From Lolium rigidum (lineage: Eukaryota > Streptophyta > Magnoliopsida > Poales > Poaceae), in assembly GCF_022539505.1 (NCBI RefSeq), contig NC_061514.1:34501769-34565768 (forward strand): 64,000 nucleotides of DNA. Reading direction: 5' to 3'. Shown here one piece after another: positions 12,701-22,639 of the stretch. The notes beneath the pieces were generated by a model, which worked only from the letters and a program-made list of their open reading frames with translations, searched no databases and was not told the DNA's origin. Made by a program: the position numbers and the translations under genes. Position 1 is the first letter of the stretch. Each line of letters starts with the position of its first letter.

Positions 12701-14743
12701 CGTTCGGGGTCGCGAAAGGGTAAGGTGAGGGGCGCGTGAGGTAGGCGATGGCTAGGCGATGCTAGTGAGCGTGATGGCACGGTGAATGACGGACGGAGGC
12801 GTGCGGGGAGGTCATCGACTTTGCGATGCGGCGCGGCAATCCTTTGATCATGGCGACGGCGACAGGTCCTCCGCGAGCTAGTGAGCTTGTCTACGGGTTA
12901 GAGGAGGTGGAGACGGTGCTCGACGTAGGCGTAGGGGTGCAGGAGAGGACGGACGCGATGGCACACGCGCGTGCTCTGGCGCGTCCAGGACGTCGTCCGT
13001 GCGCGCTCACCGCGTGCCTGGCACGTTCTGGGCGTGGTCTAGGCGTGCGTGTTCTGGCCAATGCCGTGTAGGGCTTGAGTCAGCGAGGGTACTGGCGTGC
13101 TCAGGGAGGTGTAGGGGACTCATTTGACATGGTGCTCGAGAGAGGGGAGGGCCAGGGAGAAATGGAGTGAGTGTGGCCGGCATGGGTACAGCATGGTTGA
13201 AAATCTGATCATGGCTTCACTTTACTCAGTGCCAAAGGCTTGGTCTGATGCAGAGGAGGTACCAGGGTTGTGATGATCACAAAGTTAAAGTGGTTTAGCC
13301 CAAAACCGGTGGGTAAAAGGGTGTGTGTGCATTTGGAAATTATGCACTCGCCAAGTGTTCGACGAAATGGCCGCATGGGAATTTTATTTAAATTTTGAAA
13401 TTCTTTTTGGTGGATCTCAATCATATAATTAAAGAGGGAGAAAGGTGGTGGTGGTGGTCAATTTGGTGAAGATTTGTGAGATTTCAAATTTGGGATGATC
13501 TTCTCATAGTTTCAAAGTCTCCACTTGTTCAATCTATTCTGGTCAACCTGGTCAACTTCAGCACTGATGGTCAACACCAAAATTGCTCACTTTGACATGG
13601 TCTTGGATGATATGGCAAGAGTTGACCAAGTTTGGTTTAGAAATAACAAGATCCAGGGATGCAAAGTGGTGAAGAAAATATAAAATGGCCAAATGACCAT
13701 TATCATATGTAAGTTGGAAAATGCATTTTTCTTTGATTTGATTCTGGTTTCTTTGATGCATTTGGGTTTGTTTTTGATATATAAGTATTCTACAAGCAAA
13801 AGATCAAGCAATGGTGGCCTTTGTTGAAGATTTGCAAAAATTGGCTAAGTGTATGTGAGTGAAAATGAGATTTTCTCATCATTTGATTTCTCTCCATTTG
13901 ATTTGATTTTTCTTGACTCCAAAGTGATTCTTATTGGTTTAGAAACATTTCCCAACCATTGAAACCATTCAAAAAGGTCTAGCTGAATGATTTGCAAAAA
14001 TGGCCATAACACATAAGAGTTGAAATTCCCATTTTGCTTATTTCTTATTTTTCTTTTCTTTGCTTTACTTAAGCATGGGTTAGGGTCCATTTGGGGTGAG
14101 ATTAGGTTTAGAGAGGGTTTCACACCATTTGGTCAAGGTAGGAGTGCATAGGAACAACTTTGGTGAAATGGCTATGTGTCACATATGCCTCTATGCATAT
14201 GTTGCATTTGATTTTTAATTTGACTAGGCTTGACCCAATTGAGGTTGTTGGGTGTTGAAATGGTATATAGGAGTGATCCAACCATTCACAACAAGTCCTA
14301 GGGTCAAGATCCTCAATTTCACAAGTTTGCATTTTACTCTCCTATGCCTCTATGGCATTTTTAGTTTCTTTTTTTTATTTTCTTTTGTTTCACCTTGGAT
14401 TTGGTTTGATAAGTACTAGGTAAGGTTTATGAAGATTTTCCAAACCTCAAAACAAAGTAGAAAGGTCTAGGGTAAAGATTTATAAAAATAGCCATAGGCA
14501 CATATACCTTTTTCTTATTAAATTACCTTTTATTTTATTTTAACTTGGGTGGTGAAAAGAGGGGTGAGGTTTAGGGTTTAAGATCATTTCAAAAATACTC
14601 TAACAAGCAAACATGGCAATAGCACAAGAATTAAGCATGAGTACTATGCATCAAACTTAATTCAAGAAAAGTTTTTGTTTGTTCCAAAATTTGGAAAAAG
14701 GGGAAATTCATTGTCTTTATTTTGAAATTTTTGGGATGTTACA
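9749..14743 (-). repeat. 5' LTR of the 12.2-kb gypsy element
   Basis: 4,995 bp. This is the promoter-bearing LTR for the minus-strand element. The likely TATA box lies about 2.1 kb into the LTR, which leaves roughly 2.9 kb of transcribed R-U5 leader before the PBS. Confidence 0.96.
12644..12651 (-). promoter_or_regulatory. Likely LTR promoter TATA box
   Basis: TATAAATA flanked by GC-rich sequence on the minus strand, in an otherwise AT-rich LTR. It is the best core-promoter candidate for the element; transcription would start about 30 bases further on (near 12610). Confidence 0.6.
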
Positions 14744-14748
14744 GAGCG
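14744..14748. repeat. Target site duplication GAGCG (right)
   Basis: Matches 2491-2495. Confidence 0.95.
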
Positions 14749-14890
14749 CACGGCCCTCCTACAGACCCGGACATGCGCGCACAACTCGCCACCGTCCTGA
14801 TTAGTTCAAGGAAATTAAACCTGACGAAACTGAATATTGTCGACACCTAAAACCCTAACTAAAAAGTTCAGACTAAAACTTATTCAACAA
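14749..14890 (-). repeat. Copia-1 3' LTR, first part
   Basis: Starts TTGTTGAATAAG on the minus strand directly after the PPT-like ACTTAGGAGGATAT (14905-14891). It is cut by the gypsy insertion, continues at 2490-2345, and matches 18538-18683 in inverted orientation. Confidence 0.92.
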
Positions 14891-14905
14891 ATATCCTCCT
14901 AAGTT

Positions 14906-16452
14906 TTAGGCGATGGTGATGTCGATGATGCTGATACTCGCACGCAGGTCCTGGAACTGAATTCGCCCAAGTGACTTGGTGAGAATGTCGGCTAACTGGT
15001 TTGCGGTGCCGATGTGCTCGACGACGACCTTGCCGTCCTCAACGCACTCGCGGATGTAGTGTAAGCGGGTGTCGATGTGCTTGCTGCGTTCATTGAACAC
15101 AGGGTTCTTGATCAACTGGATCGCGCTCTGGTTGTCGACGTAGAGCCTCACCGTCTCCTCCTCCTGGTTCAGCAGCTCACCGAGGAGACGCCGGAGCCAA
15201 GCAGCTTGGCACACCGTCGCAGTGGCAGCCATGTACTCGGCCTCGCAAGATGACAGAGCAACGGCCTGTTGCTTGACAGATTGCCAGGTCACCGGACAGC
15301 CATTGCTGAGGAAGAGGCTGCCCGTGGTGCTCTTGCGCCCATCTAGATCGCCGGCGTGATCGGCGTTGCTGTAGCCCACAAGTTCAAGCCTATTTGTGCT
15401 GCTACGGAAGACGCACCCAAGGTTCTTGGTACCTGCGATGTAGTGGAGAAGATGCTTGACGGCGTTCAGGTGCTCCATCGTTGGTTTCTCCATCAAGCGG
15501 CTCACATAACCCACTGCGAAAGCAATGTCCGGCCTGCTGTGGACCAGATAGCGAAGACTCCCGACGATGGAACGGTACAGGGTCACGTCCACCGGCGGGT
15601 TCGTGCTTGCCTGACTCAGCTTCAGGCGTGGCTCCATTGGCACCTGTGTCGTGGTGCAGTCCGTCATCCCGGCCTTCTCTAGGAGCTTGGTGGCGTATAC
15701 CGATTGGCAGAGGGTGATCATGTCGTTGCCTTGCGAAACCTCAATGCCGAGGTAGTAGGCGAGCAGGCCCAGATCGTTCATTCTGAACCTGTCCATCATC
15801 TCCTGCCCAGCAGCAGGCCTGAGCTCGCGTCGCCGCGAGCGTACACAGCATGCTCAGAGGGGCACCGGACGAAACCCAGGGCGCGCAGCGTGCCATGAAG
15901 CTTCGCTTTCCACGCTCGTGGCGCTTGACGCAGCCCATAGAGCGCCTTCTTCAGGCGCATCACCTTGCCCTCCATGCTGTTGATGACGAAGCCAGGAGGC
16001 TGGGACACATACACCTCCTCCGTCAGGTCGCCATTCAGGAACGCGCTCTTGACGTCGAGGTGGTGCACCTCCCAGTCATGGTGCGCAGCGATGGCGAGCA
16101 GCACGCACACAGAGTCCAGACGCGCGGCGGGCGCAAAAACTTCGTCGAAGTCAATGCCCGCTCGCTGCGTGTAGCCCTTCGCCACGAGCCTCGCCTTGTG
16201 TCGCACCACCTCCCCAGCAGGATTTTTCTTCAGCTTGTACACCCACTTGAGGCCGATGGGACGATGGCCAGCGGGAAGATCACAGAGCTCCCACGTTCCA
16301 TTGTCCTTGATCGCCTCCATCTCCTCATTCATGGCCGCTTGCCATCTTGCCTCGGACTGTGCCTCTGCGAGGGTTGCAGGCTGCTCCCCTTCTGCAAGAT
16401 GGAGCTCCTGCACCAGTTCCTCGTCGACGTTTGCAACGGTCCTGAGAGTCAC
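14906..16452 (-). pseudogene. Copia-1 reverse transcriptase and RNase H
   Basis: 15796-16452 holds the copia RT start (EARWQAAMNEEMEAIKDNGTW, IGLKWVYKLKKNPAGEVVRH, DFDEVFAPAARLDSV, VHHLDVKSAFLNGDLTEEVY). 14906-15799 continues in another frame with MNDLGLLAYYLGIEV, the SRPDIAFAVGYVSRLMEKP block and the RNase H domain (SSCEAEYMAATA, SKHIDTRLHYIREC, ADILTKSLG). At the join (about 15795-15835) the segment that should carry the YVDD catalytic box is missing together with the frame. RT activity is therefore lost. It shares the element's minus-strand order, downstream of integrase and upstream of the PPT. Confidence 0.93.
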
Positions 16453-17371
16453 GGTCCTCCCCCAACGGAGTGTTAGCAGACGAGGGTGTGACGAACTCTA
16501 CACCAGCAAGGTGTGGTGCAGACGCGGAAGGAGATCCGCCGTCGTGCGCATTCGAGGCCTGCGGTGTCACGGGCGACGCCGCGCCGGCCGTGCCCGGTGC
16601 GCGCTCTGGCGCCAGAGTCGCTGGGGGTGATGCCGTGCCATTCGCGCCCTGGGCGCGCTCTGGCGTGCCAGCAGATCCTCGCAGATCCGCCGAGGCAGGT
16701 GTGTACTGGATGTCGAAATTGCCGTTCAGCGACTCCACACACGCATCTTCCCAGCTCCACAACGCTGCCTCGTCGAACACGTCGTCTCTGTCACGTGAAC
16801 TCGCTTTCATCACCAGGTCAAACACGCACCATGCCTTGGTGCCAGGCTCGTAGCCTAGCATCACCATCTTGGTGCTCCTGTCCTCCAGCTTCTTGAGGTG
16901 TGGACGCACCGTTTTGACATGGGCGACGCAGCCGAACACGCGCAGGTGATGCAGACTTGGCGGCGTCCCATGCCATAGCTCGTACAGCGTTTTTCCATCG
17001 ACGGCGCGGGTGAAGGAGCGATTTAGCAGATAGACTGCCATCGTCACTGCCTTCCCCCAAAACGTGTTGGGAACACCTCTCCCCTTGAGCATGCTCCTAG
17101 CCATGGCCACCACGGTCTGGTTCCGCCGCTCGACCACGCCATTGTGTTGTGGTGTGTACGGGGCGGTGAGGTGACGTTGGACGCCATTGTCAGCGCAGAA
17201 GTCCTCGAAGGAGCGGGAGTTGAATTCCCCTCCTCTGTCAATGCGTAGCGTGCGTAGGACGCAGCCGCTTTGCACCTCCGCCGCGGCCTTGATGTGCCCG
17301 ATCGCCATCTCGGCCTCGTCCTTGGTGGTGAGCAATGCCAGCCACATAAAGCGGCTATAGTCATCCACCAT
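16325..17371 (-). pseudogene. Copia-1 integrase
   Basis: Retroviral-type integrase core (rve fold) that would insert the cDNA: VDDYSRFMWLALL carries the first acidic residue, RIDRGGEFNSRSFEDFC the second, and HNGVVERRNQTVVAMARSML the catalytic Glu. The typical copia C-terminal block follows (WHGTPPSLHHLRVFGCVAHV, MVMLGYEPGTKAW) and then a variable Ala/Pro-rich linker. The frame runs past the start of RT at 16452 without joining it, so a frameshift separates the domains. The upstream zinc-binding part lies in a different frame at 17455-17658. Confidence 0.92.
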
Positions 17372-17454
17372 GAGGAGGAATTACCTTTTGCCGCCCGGCA
17401 TCGCCGGTGAGACCGGCCCGCAGAGATCTGCGTGGATCAGCTCGATGCGTGCCG

Positions 17455-18537
17455 TCACGCGGAACTTGGCCACTTGAGGAAATGACGCTCGCTTCTGCCT
17501 CGCGTGCACGCGTCGCAGAGTTGATCGACGTGCTCGATGGCTGGGAGCCCGCGGACCATGCCACTGCTGGACATAGTGTGGAGGGCGCCGAAGTTCTGGT
17601 GGCCGAGGCGCTCGTGCCATGTCCACGCCGTGTCGCCACGGCGCACAGACAAGCACACCGGCTGTACGATCTACAGCCGAACCTTGTAGAGGCGATTGGG
17701 TGAGCGAGGCACCTTAGCGAGCAGATGATTCCTCCGGTCCCACACTGACATGTAGCCGTCGCGGATCAAGGAGGGGCAGCCGTTCTCGTCGATCTGCCCC
17801 AGGCTGACTATGCTTGTCTTGAGCCTGGGGATGTAGTAGACGTCAGTGAGAGCGCGGTGCTCGTCGCCTCGCACCACGATCACCACCGTGCCACGCCCGC
17901 AGATGTCGATGATCGAGTTGTCGCTGAAACACACGCTGCCGATGATGTTGGTGTCCAAATCGGCGAACACGTCGCGGCTGCCCGTCATGTGGTTCGATGC
18001 GCCACTGTCGAGATACCACGGCACGTCGATCGGGTCCTTCTCAACGCTGATCCGTACCTTGGCTCGCTCCTCGTTCAGGAACACCTCGCCGTCGACGTGC
18101 TCCGGATCGCTCCCGGTGAGGTACAGCTGGGCGGCGAACAACCCAGCTGGCTCATCATCCACGCCCTCCTTGGCAAGGTGCGCCCCCTCATGCTTTTTCT
18201 TGCGGCAGTCGCGGGCCCAATGCCCGAGCTTGCCGCAGTAGCAGCACTTATCGTCGCGTGAGGCGCCGCCGTTGCTGCCGCGCAGTTTATCGCGCGCGCC
18301 GTCGTGGCCGCACCCTTTGTTGCGGTGGCCGCCGCCGCCGCTGCTGCCCGACGAGCTGTCGCCGTCGTGTCTCTTCATGCGCGTGTGCCACTGCTCCTCC
18401 ATGAGTAGCAGCTGGCCACCGCTGGTGGCGCCCGCAGGCTCGTCCTCGTCGTCTTCCTCGCAGACCTTGAGGCGCCCCGTGAGCTCTTCAATGGACATGG
18501 TGTTGAGATCGAGGAGGCTCTCGATCGAGCGCGCCAT
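17455..18537 (-). pseudogene. Copia-1 zinc knuckle, protease and GAG-pre-integrase
   Basis: 18537 to 17671 continues gag (IESLLDLNTMSIEELTGRLK), the CCHC knuckle (CCYCGKLGHWARDC) and the aspartic protease (VPWYLDSGASNHMTG). A stop codon at 17671-17673 interrupts the frame, which then resumes with the GAG-pre-integrase HHCC region (TWHERLGHQNFGALH, CDACTRGRSERHF). The N-terminal half of gag lies beyond an inverted LTR fragment at 18538-18830, so Gag is split. Confidence 0.92.
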
Positions 18538-18830
18538 TTGTTGAATAAGTTTTAGTCTGAATGTTTTAATTAGGGTTTTAGGTGTCGACAATATTCAGTT
18601 TCGTCAGGTTTAATTTCCTTGAACTAGTTAGGATGGCGGCGAGTTGTGCGCGCACGTCCGAGTCTGTAGGAGGGCCGTGCGCTTGATCCAAGTCATGGGA
18701 TGGCATGGATTAGTAGGGATCGTGGCGATCGCCACGGTGAGTTTGTTTTCTTTGTTGAATAAAAGGAAGAATGAAATGCGAAAAGCAGTAGGTTGAGCAC
18801 TGCACAAAACATCGTCTCTGTGTTCATTCT
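18538..18830 (+). repeat. Inverted Copia-1 LTR fragment lodged in gag
   Basis: A 293-bp LTR piece in plus orientation, beginning TTGTTGAATAAG and stopping at TGTGTTCATTCT before the LTR end. It lies between the gag codons for IVPK and for the SIESLLDL segment. No TSD is evident. Confidence 0.92.
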
Positions 18831-19394
18831 CTTTGGCACGATCCACAGGTACTTGAGGATCACTTTCTTGTCGTCGATGGGATCGCTGTGGACGTCCAGC
18901 TGATGGACCAACTCCTGCAGCCGCAACCCAAAATCATCTACGGACTCACCGGATTTGAACCGGAGATCCTCGTACTGCTTGCGGAAATTTTTGGCCTTCG
19001 AGTCTCGAACTCGATCTGCCCCAACGCGGATCGTCTTGATCACATCCCACTCCTTCTTCGCCGTCGCTTTGACAGCGAGCATCGGAATCATCTCCGGTGG
19101 CACGGCCCAGAGAATCGCCTCCAGGGCCATGCGATAGTCGTCGTAGTCGCCCTCTCCCGTCTCGATGATGTCCCACAGGTGCCGCACCTGGAGGATCACC
19201 TTCATCAGCAGCGACCATGAGTTGTAGTTCGTCCTCGTCAGCGTGGGCCATGTCGTGCCCGACCCACCGCCGAGATCGCGCCCAGAGCACGGAACTGCAA
19301 GGGCCTTGGACTGGCTCGTGCCGTCAGCAGCGGTATCCGCTGGCTTCTTTGACGCGTCGTAGCCACCGTCCTTCGGCATCCCTCCTTTAGGCAT
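18831..19394 (-). pseudogene. Copia-1 gag, N-terminal part
   Basis: ATG at 19394 lies 26 bases past the LTR. The protein has a short basic/Ala-rich head, then the UBN2/DUF4219-type copia capsid: TWPTLTRTNYNSWSLLMKV, RHLWDIIETGEGDYDDYRMA, KEWDVIKTIRVGADRVRDSK and FKSGESVDDFGLRLQELVHQ. It stops at the junction with the inverted LTR fragment. The last 27 codons (18831-18911) are duplicated in inverted orientation at 2264-2344. Confidence 0.92.
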
Positions 19395-19405
19395 CGGCCG
19401 ACAGT

Positions 19406-19417
19406 GCTCTGATACCA
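19406..19417 (-). other. Copia-1 primer binding site
   Basis: TGGTATCAGAGC, complementary to initiator tRNA-Met, just after the LTR end ...GCTGACA. Confidence 0.93.
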
Positions 19418-19419
19418 CT

Positions 19420-19566
19420 TGTCAGCTATACCTACTGCAACACTCAAGATCAAAGCTATGGTGGTGAGGTTCATTTTGAGAGAGAAGAAGATGAACACAG
19501 AGACGATGTTTTGTGCAGTGCTCAACCTACTGCTTTTCGCATTTCATTCTTCCTTTTATTCAACAA
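19420..19566 (-). repeat. Copia-1 5' LTR remnant
   Basis: 147 bp. It has the correct 3' end of the LTR but starts at the second TTGTTGAATAA word of the LTR, so the first roughly 215 bp are missing. It abuts EXO70 copy A exon sequence directly. Confidence 0.85.
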
Positions 19567-20053
19567 TTTTGAGAACCCATGCCACGTCGAGCTCTAAGAA
19601 CCAACTCTCGAGCACACTGTTGGGGTCTACAAGTGCTGGCTCGGGATGTGCGACGTGGAGCTGCAAGAACCGATTCTCAAGGGCACCATCCGGGTCGCCG
19701 CCGTACTCGAACGCTTGGACCATGCGCTGAGTATACCCGTCGCTGACCATCTGGCGAGCGATGGTTTTGAGCTCGTGGGTGCCGAAATCTGATGCGGCGG
19801 CGGATAATGCCGAATTCGCGGAGGAGCAGCCAGAGTTGTTGGATGGGTAAGAGTAGGAGGCACCTGAGTTGCTGGAGTAGCTATATCCGCTAGTGCCGGA
19901 CTGGGTGTGGGAGAAGAGGGTGGTTCGTATCTGCGTTCCGGACACGGCAACGCGCCGGATCAAGTCGCGGTAGATGCTGCGAGGTGGGTAGGCAGCCATG
20001 GAGCCGTCCATGCTCTCCTCCGACACGGGTGCAAGCCGCGCCGGCATCGCCAT
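19567..20053 (-). pseudogene. EXO70 copy A, N-terminal part
   Basis: ATG at 20053 opens the EXO70 head. The order of motifs is AYPPRSIYRDLIRRVAVSGT, a Ser/Tyr/Gly-rich low-complexity stretch, ELKTIARQMVSDGYTQRMVQAF and SVLESWFLELDVAWVLKI, after which the frame enters the Copia-1 LTR at 19566. Compared with the intact paralogue it carries an internal repeat-like insertion (ENRFLQLHVAHPEPALVDPN) that duplicates the LESWFLELDV neighbourhood. The rest of the gene is at 1328-2263. The start fits the intact gene, whose MAGRLATVPEESADGS head aligns with MAMPARLAPVSEESMDGS. Confidence 0.93.
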
Positions 20054-20286
20054 TGTGCTATTTTGTTGATGGACGCCCTTGGTGGAGCACGATGAGAATG
20101 GAAGGGAGTGAACTGGGAAGAAGGACGGCAGAAGTGAATCACCGCGTGACCACGACAGACGAGCGCACGACCCGGGTGCGGCGGGTCAACGCCAACTACC
20201 GGAGCCCACGTGCTGACGGCTTCGCCCGTAGCTGCTAGGCGCGCGCGATGGACATAAAATACCATAATATCGAGTCAATCTTTAAA
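20054..20286 (-). promoter_or_regulatory. EXO70 copy A leader and upstream region
   Basis: This block is shared with the upstream side of EXO70 copy B (21590-21688, 28163-28258 and 29182-29230). It includes GACAGACGAG, CGGGTCAAC-like words and a CACGTG G-box core at 20207-20212. Sharing across two copies supports a common 5' leader/promoter; no TATA box was identified. It runs into the gap at 20287. Confidence 0.5.
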
Positions 20287-20386
20287 NNNNNNNNNNNNNN
20301 NNNNNNNNNNNNNNNNNNNNNNNNNNNNNNNNNNNNNNNNNNNNNNNNNNNNNNNNNNNNNNNNNNNNNNNNNNNNNNNNNNNNNN
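20287..20386. other. Assembly gap of 100 N
   Basis: Exactly 100 N; true distance between EXO70 copies A and B is unknown. Confidence 0.99.
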
Positions 20387-20947
20387 TTTAGTTGGGGAAA
20401 AAGGAGTTTGGAGGGAAAAAAGGAGAAAATGTATGCAAGGTCTTATGCAAGGGTTAGTTCTAGTATGTGCTCCGATACTTTATGTCAGAGTAAAAGGTCG
20501 ATCATGAATTGGTAAAATAATAGTACATTCATATAGCTAAATGCGCATATTCATCAGCCGACTAAGATGAACCGGTATGCCACGGTAGAGGCGATCAAAG
20601 ATGCGATTAGGGTTCCCAAGCCACCGATCTGCCCCAATTATGTGGTCTTCGGGTCATGGAGGAGGGGTGAATCTTGGCCCCCGTCAGTGGGAGGGCTCAA
20701 TTTTTTTTGGTTTTAGGATGAAGGTTTGGTGAGCGGCGCTCAGGTTGTGGCTGCGACGCTCCAATAATGTCTCTCGGCCTTGTGGCATTGTCGTGGTGAT
20801 GCTATCATCGTTTGCCTTGGTAGCGGTGGCTCAGTCTCTGGTCTCATGGCATTCTTGTGGTAGTCGACATGGTTGGTGCATCGACTTGCCCGCTGAGAGC
20901 TGGCTAGCGGCGCGCGGGCTACTGGCTCGGCTTTAATAAAGGAGGCG
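20387..20947. other. Unassigned sequence
   Basis: No recognisable coding domain. The last 250 bases (to CTTTAATAAAGGAGGCGG at about 20930-20947) resemble the 3' tail of a retroposon pointing right, directly abutting EXO70 copy B, but no poly(A) or TSD was found. Confidence 0.4.
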
Positions 20948-21688
20948 GTATCTGCTATGGATGGACTGGGAGTGGGAGAAGAGAGGGGATCTTAGGGCAT
21001 CTACAACGGGGCTACATATCCTGTCCTATGCAGTCCGAAATGGTCCGCACGGACATGCAGACCAAAAATATGGCCTCTCGCAGGAAGACGCAAACGGACC
21101 AACTGTCCGCGCGCGATCCATCTGTCCACCAAATTTGCGTCATCAATGGGTCGAGCTGGACAGGCACTGGTGTCTGGCCTGCTCTTCCTCCCATGCTGGC
21201 AGGACAGGCTGGGCCATGGTCCCTCTATGCTTAAATGCTCTCATTTGCCAGCAGCACCACCTTTTCGATTTTGGTGGTACATGTTCACACGCCCACATGG
21301 GAATGGACCACAACACATGACCACATAGCTGTTGTGTAGGACAAATTGAGTCCTCCCGCTATGGTATGTGTCCGCGCATGGCAGACAAACTGACTCAAAT
21401 CGTCCGGCATGTGACGCAAATGGACTAAATCGGATAAAAATGGATAATTTTTTTCTTGTCCCGTTGGAGATGTCTTTATCTACGCTCCGGACACGGCAAC
21501 GCGCCGAATCAAGTCACGGTAGATCCTGAGCGGTGGGTAGGCAGCCGTGGAGCAGTCCATGCTCTCCTCCCGGATCGCCACGCTGCTATTTCGTGGATGG
21601 ACGCCCTTGGTGGAGCACGATGAGAATGGAAGGGGAGTGAATTGGGTAGAAAGACGGCAGAGGGGAATCACCACAGATTGAAGCTGAT
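20948..21688 (-). pseudogene. EXO70 copy B, N-terminal fragment split by a MITE
   Basis: 21479-21688 encodes the EXO70 head (AYPPLRIYRDLIRRVAVSGA) plus leader sequence shared with copy A. 20948-20991 continues the Ser/Tyr-rich region in recognisable nucleotide similarity (ACTGGGAGTGGGAGAAG). A 481-bp MITE at 20995-21475 interrupts the exon at a TTA shared by all copies. The first dozen codons are altered so that the usual ATG is missing, and nothing of the EXO70 core follows to the left. It is a truncated pseudogene whose leader is also broken by Copia-2 at 21694. Confidence 0.85.
20995..21475. mobile_element. Harbinger-like MITE in EXO70 copy B
   Basis: 481 bp with imperfect terminal inverted repeats (GGGCATCTACAACGGG on the left, AGACATCTCCAACGGG as the right complement) and a TTA target duplication (20992-20994, 21476-21478). 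The TIR and the internal CGCAAACGGAC motifs resemble the larger element at 39243-41812, so it is probably a deletion derivative of that family. No coding capacity. Confidence 0.85.
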
Positions 21689-21693
21689 GTGAC

Positions 21694-22639
21694 TGTTGGA
21701 AATATAAGCAAATTATCATATAAATTAATCCGAACTAATACTTGACAAATCATGACTATAGACATAGCAAATGAACTAATTATGCAAATCAACAGAGTAG
21801 ATGAACATATAGCATCTAGGCAAGATAATCCTATCGTATCTACTCCAAACAGCAGTACTAGAAACTCTTGCAGGATCTTAAACGAGAAAGACAAGTATAT
21901 GTACCATCCAGCGTTGGCCGCCGCAGCAGCGGCAGCAGCGATGTTCGCAGCAGCAGCATCGGCGTTGTTGTCTCCCATGTTGAGATTGCCGAAGAGGTTG
22001 TCGATATTAGGGAAGAAGTCATCGTTGGGGAACTCGTCGTCGGACGATGTCATGTTGCTAGTAGTCGCGCGTAAGCGCTCTCCAAAAACCTGATTGCCCC
22101 TCACCCGTACAGGTCTACGAGAGGCAGGGTTCCGGAGGCCTACTGTCCTGCCAGTCGGTGCACGCCAAAGGACGGGATGAGGAAGAGGCAGTCGCATATA
22201 GGCTAGGGTTTGCGTCCGCGCTTATATAGTGCGGTTCGGGAAGGTCGTGGGGCACAGTCCACGTACGAGTCCACAATCCAGAAAAAACGGAGCGAAACGG
22301 CTCCATTAACGCGCCCGTTAATCACTCGTAATTGATTACACAATTAATTTTCCCAACAGCAAAAAGCTAAGCTCGGCTCGGCGAGATTCCCGCAACCCGC
22401 GGCGCGTCGTGACGAGGTGAGGCGTGGCGAGGCGGGCGGCGGAGGAGGAGGAGTGCGCGAGGGCTCTCCCTCTTCTCACTCACTTACTAGGTCTAGAACA
22501 ACCCACCTTATATACCACTCCAACTCTCTCCCAACTAGCAATGTGGGACTAGTCCCACCCCTTGCCATTCCCACATGGGCCAAGAGAATTTCAGAATTTG
22601 TATTGGGACATGGGTAGGGCCCAAGGCCAAATTCCAGCA
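21694..22639 (-). repeat. Copia-2 3' LTR
   Basis: 946 bp. It aligns with 27166-28157 with many substitutions and several indels, so the insertion is older than the 12.2-kb gypsy element. It retains the same LTR-encoded frame (SSDDEFPNDDFFPNIDNLFG). Confidence 0.93.

Larger units (their letters stand above)
2496..14743 (-). mobile_element. Complete 12.2-kb gypsy-type element with 5-kb LTRs, no pol
   Basis: Two near-identical LTRs of 4,994 and 4,995 bp flank a 2.26-kb interior, with a 5-bp TSD (GAGCG). Orientation is minus: the PBS (9745-9734) follows the right LTR and the PPT (7503-7490) precedes the left one. On the minus strand the LTRs begin TGTAACATCCC and end GGTGTTGACA. The interior encodes only an unknown 157-residue ORF and a frameshifted gag; there is no protease, integrase or RT, so the element depends on a partner (a large non-autonomous, LARD-like design). 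The gag resembles Ty3/gypsy chromovirus types, perhaps the Tekay/Del group; that lineage call is an inference. The few visible LTR differences suggest a fairly recent insertion. Confidence 0.95.
2264..19566 (-). mobile_element. Copia-1: rearranged Ty1/copia retrotransposon
   Basis: This minus-strand copia element is inserted in the exon of EXO70 copy A; about 35 bases of EXO70 are missing at the site and no TSD is visible. Reading 5' to 3' on the minus strand it has a partial 5' LTR (19566-19420), an initiator-Met PBS (19417-19406), gag, a 293-bp inverted LTR fragment lying within gag (18830-18538), zinc knuckle, protease, integrase, RT and RNase H, a PPT (14905-14891), and a 3' LTR that begins at 14890, is split by a 12.2-kb gypsy element (2496-14743) and resumes at 2490. 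The 3' LTR does not reach its normal end. At 2344 it joins an inverted 81-bp gag fragment, the same LTR-gag junction seen at 18830/18831. Stops, frameshifts and a lost catalytic box show that it is dead. Confidence 0.9.

Noticed and set aside
15356..16630. Plus-strand frames opposite Copia-1 RT and integrase
   Set aside because: They are shadows of GC-rich copia pol on the minus strand; the sense strand has clear RT/RNase H motifs.
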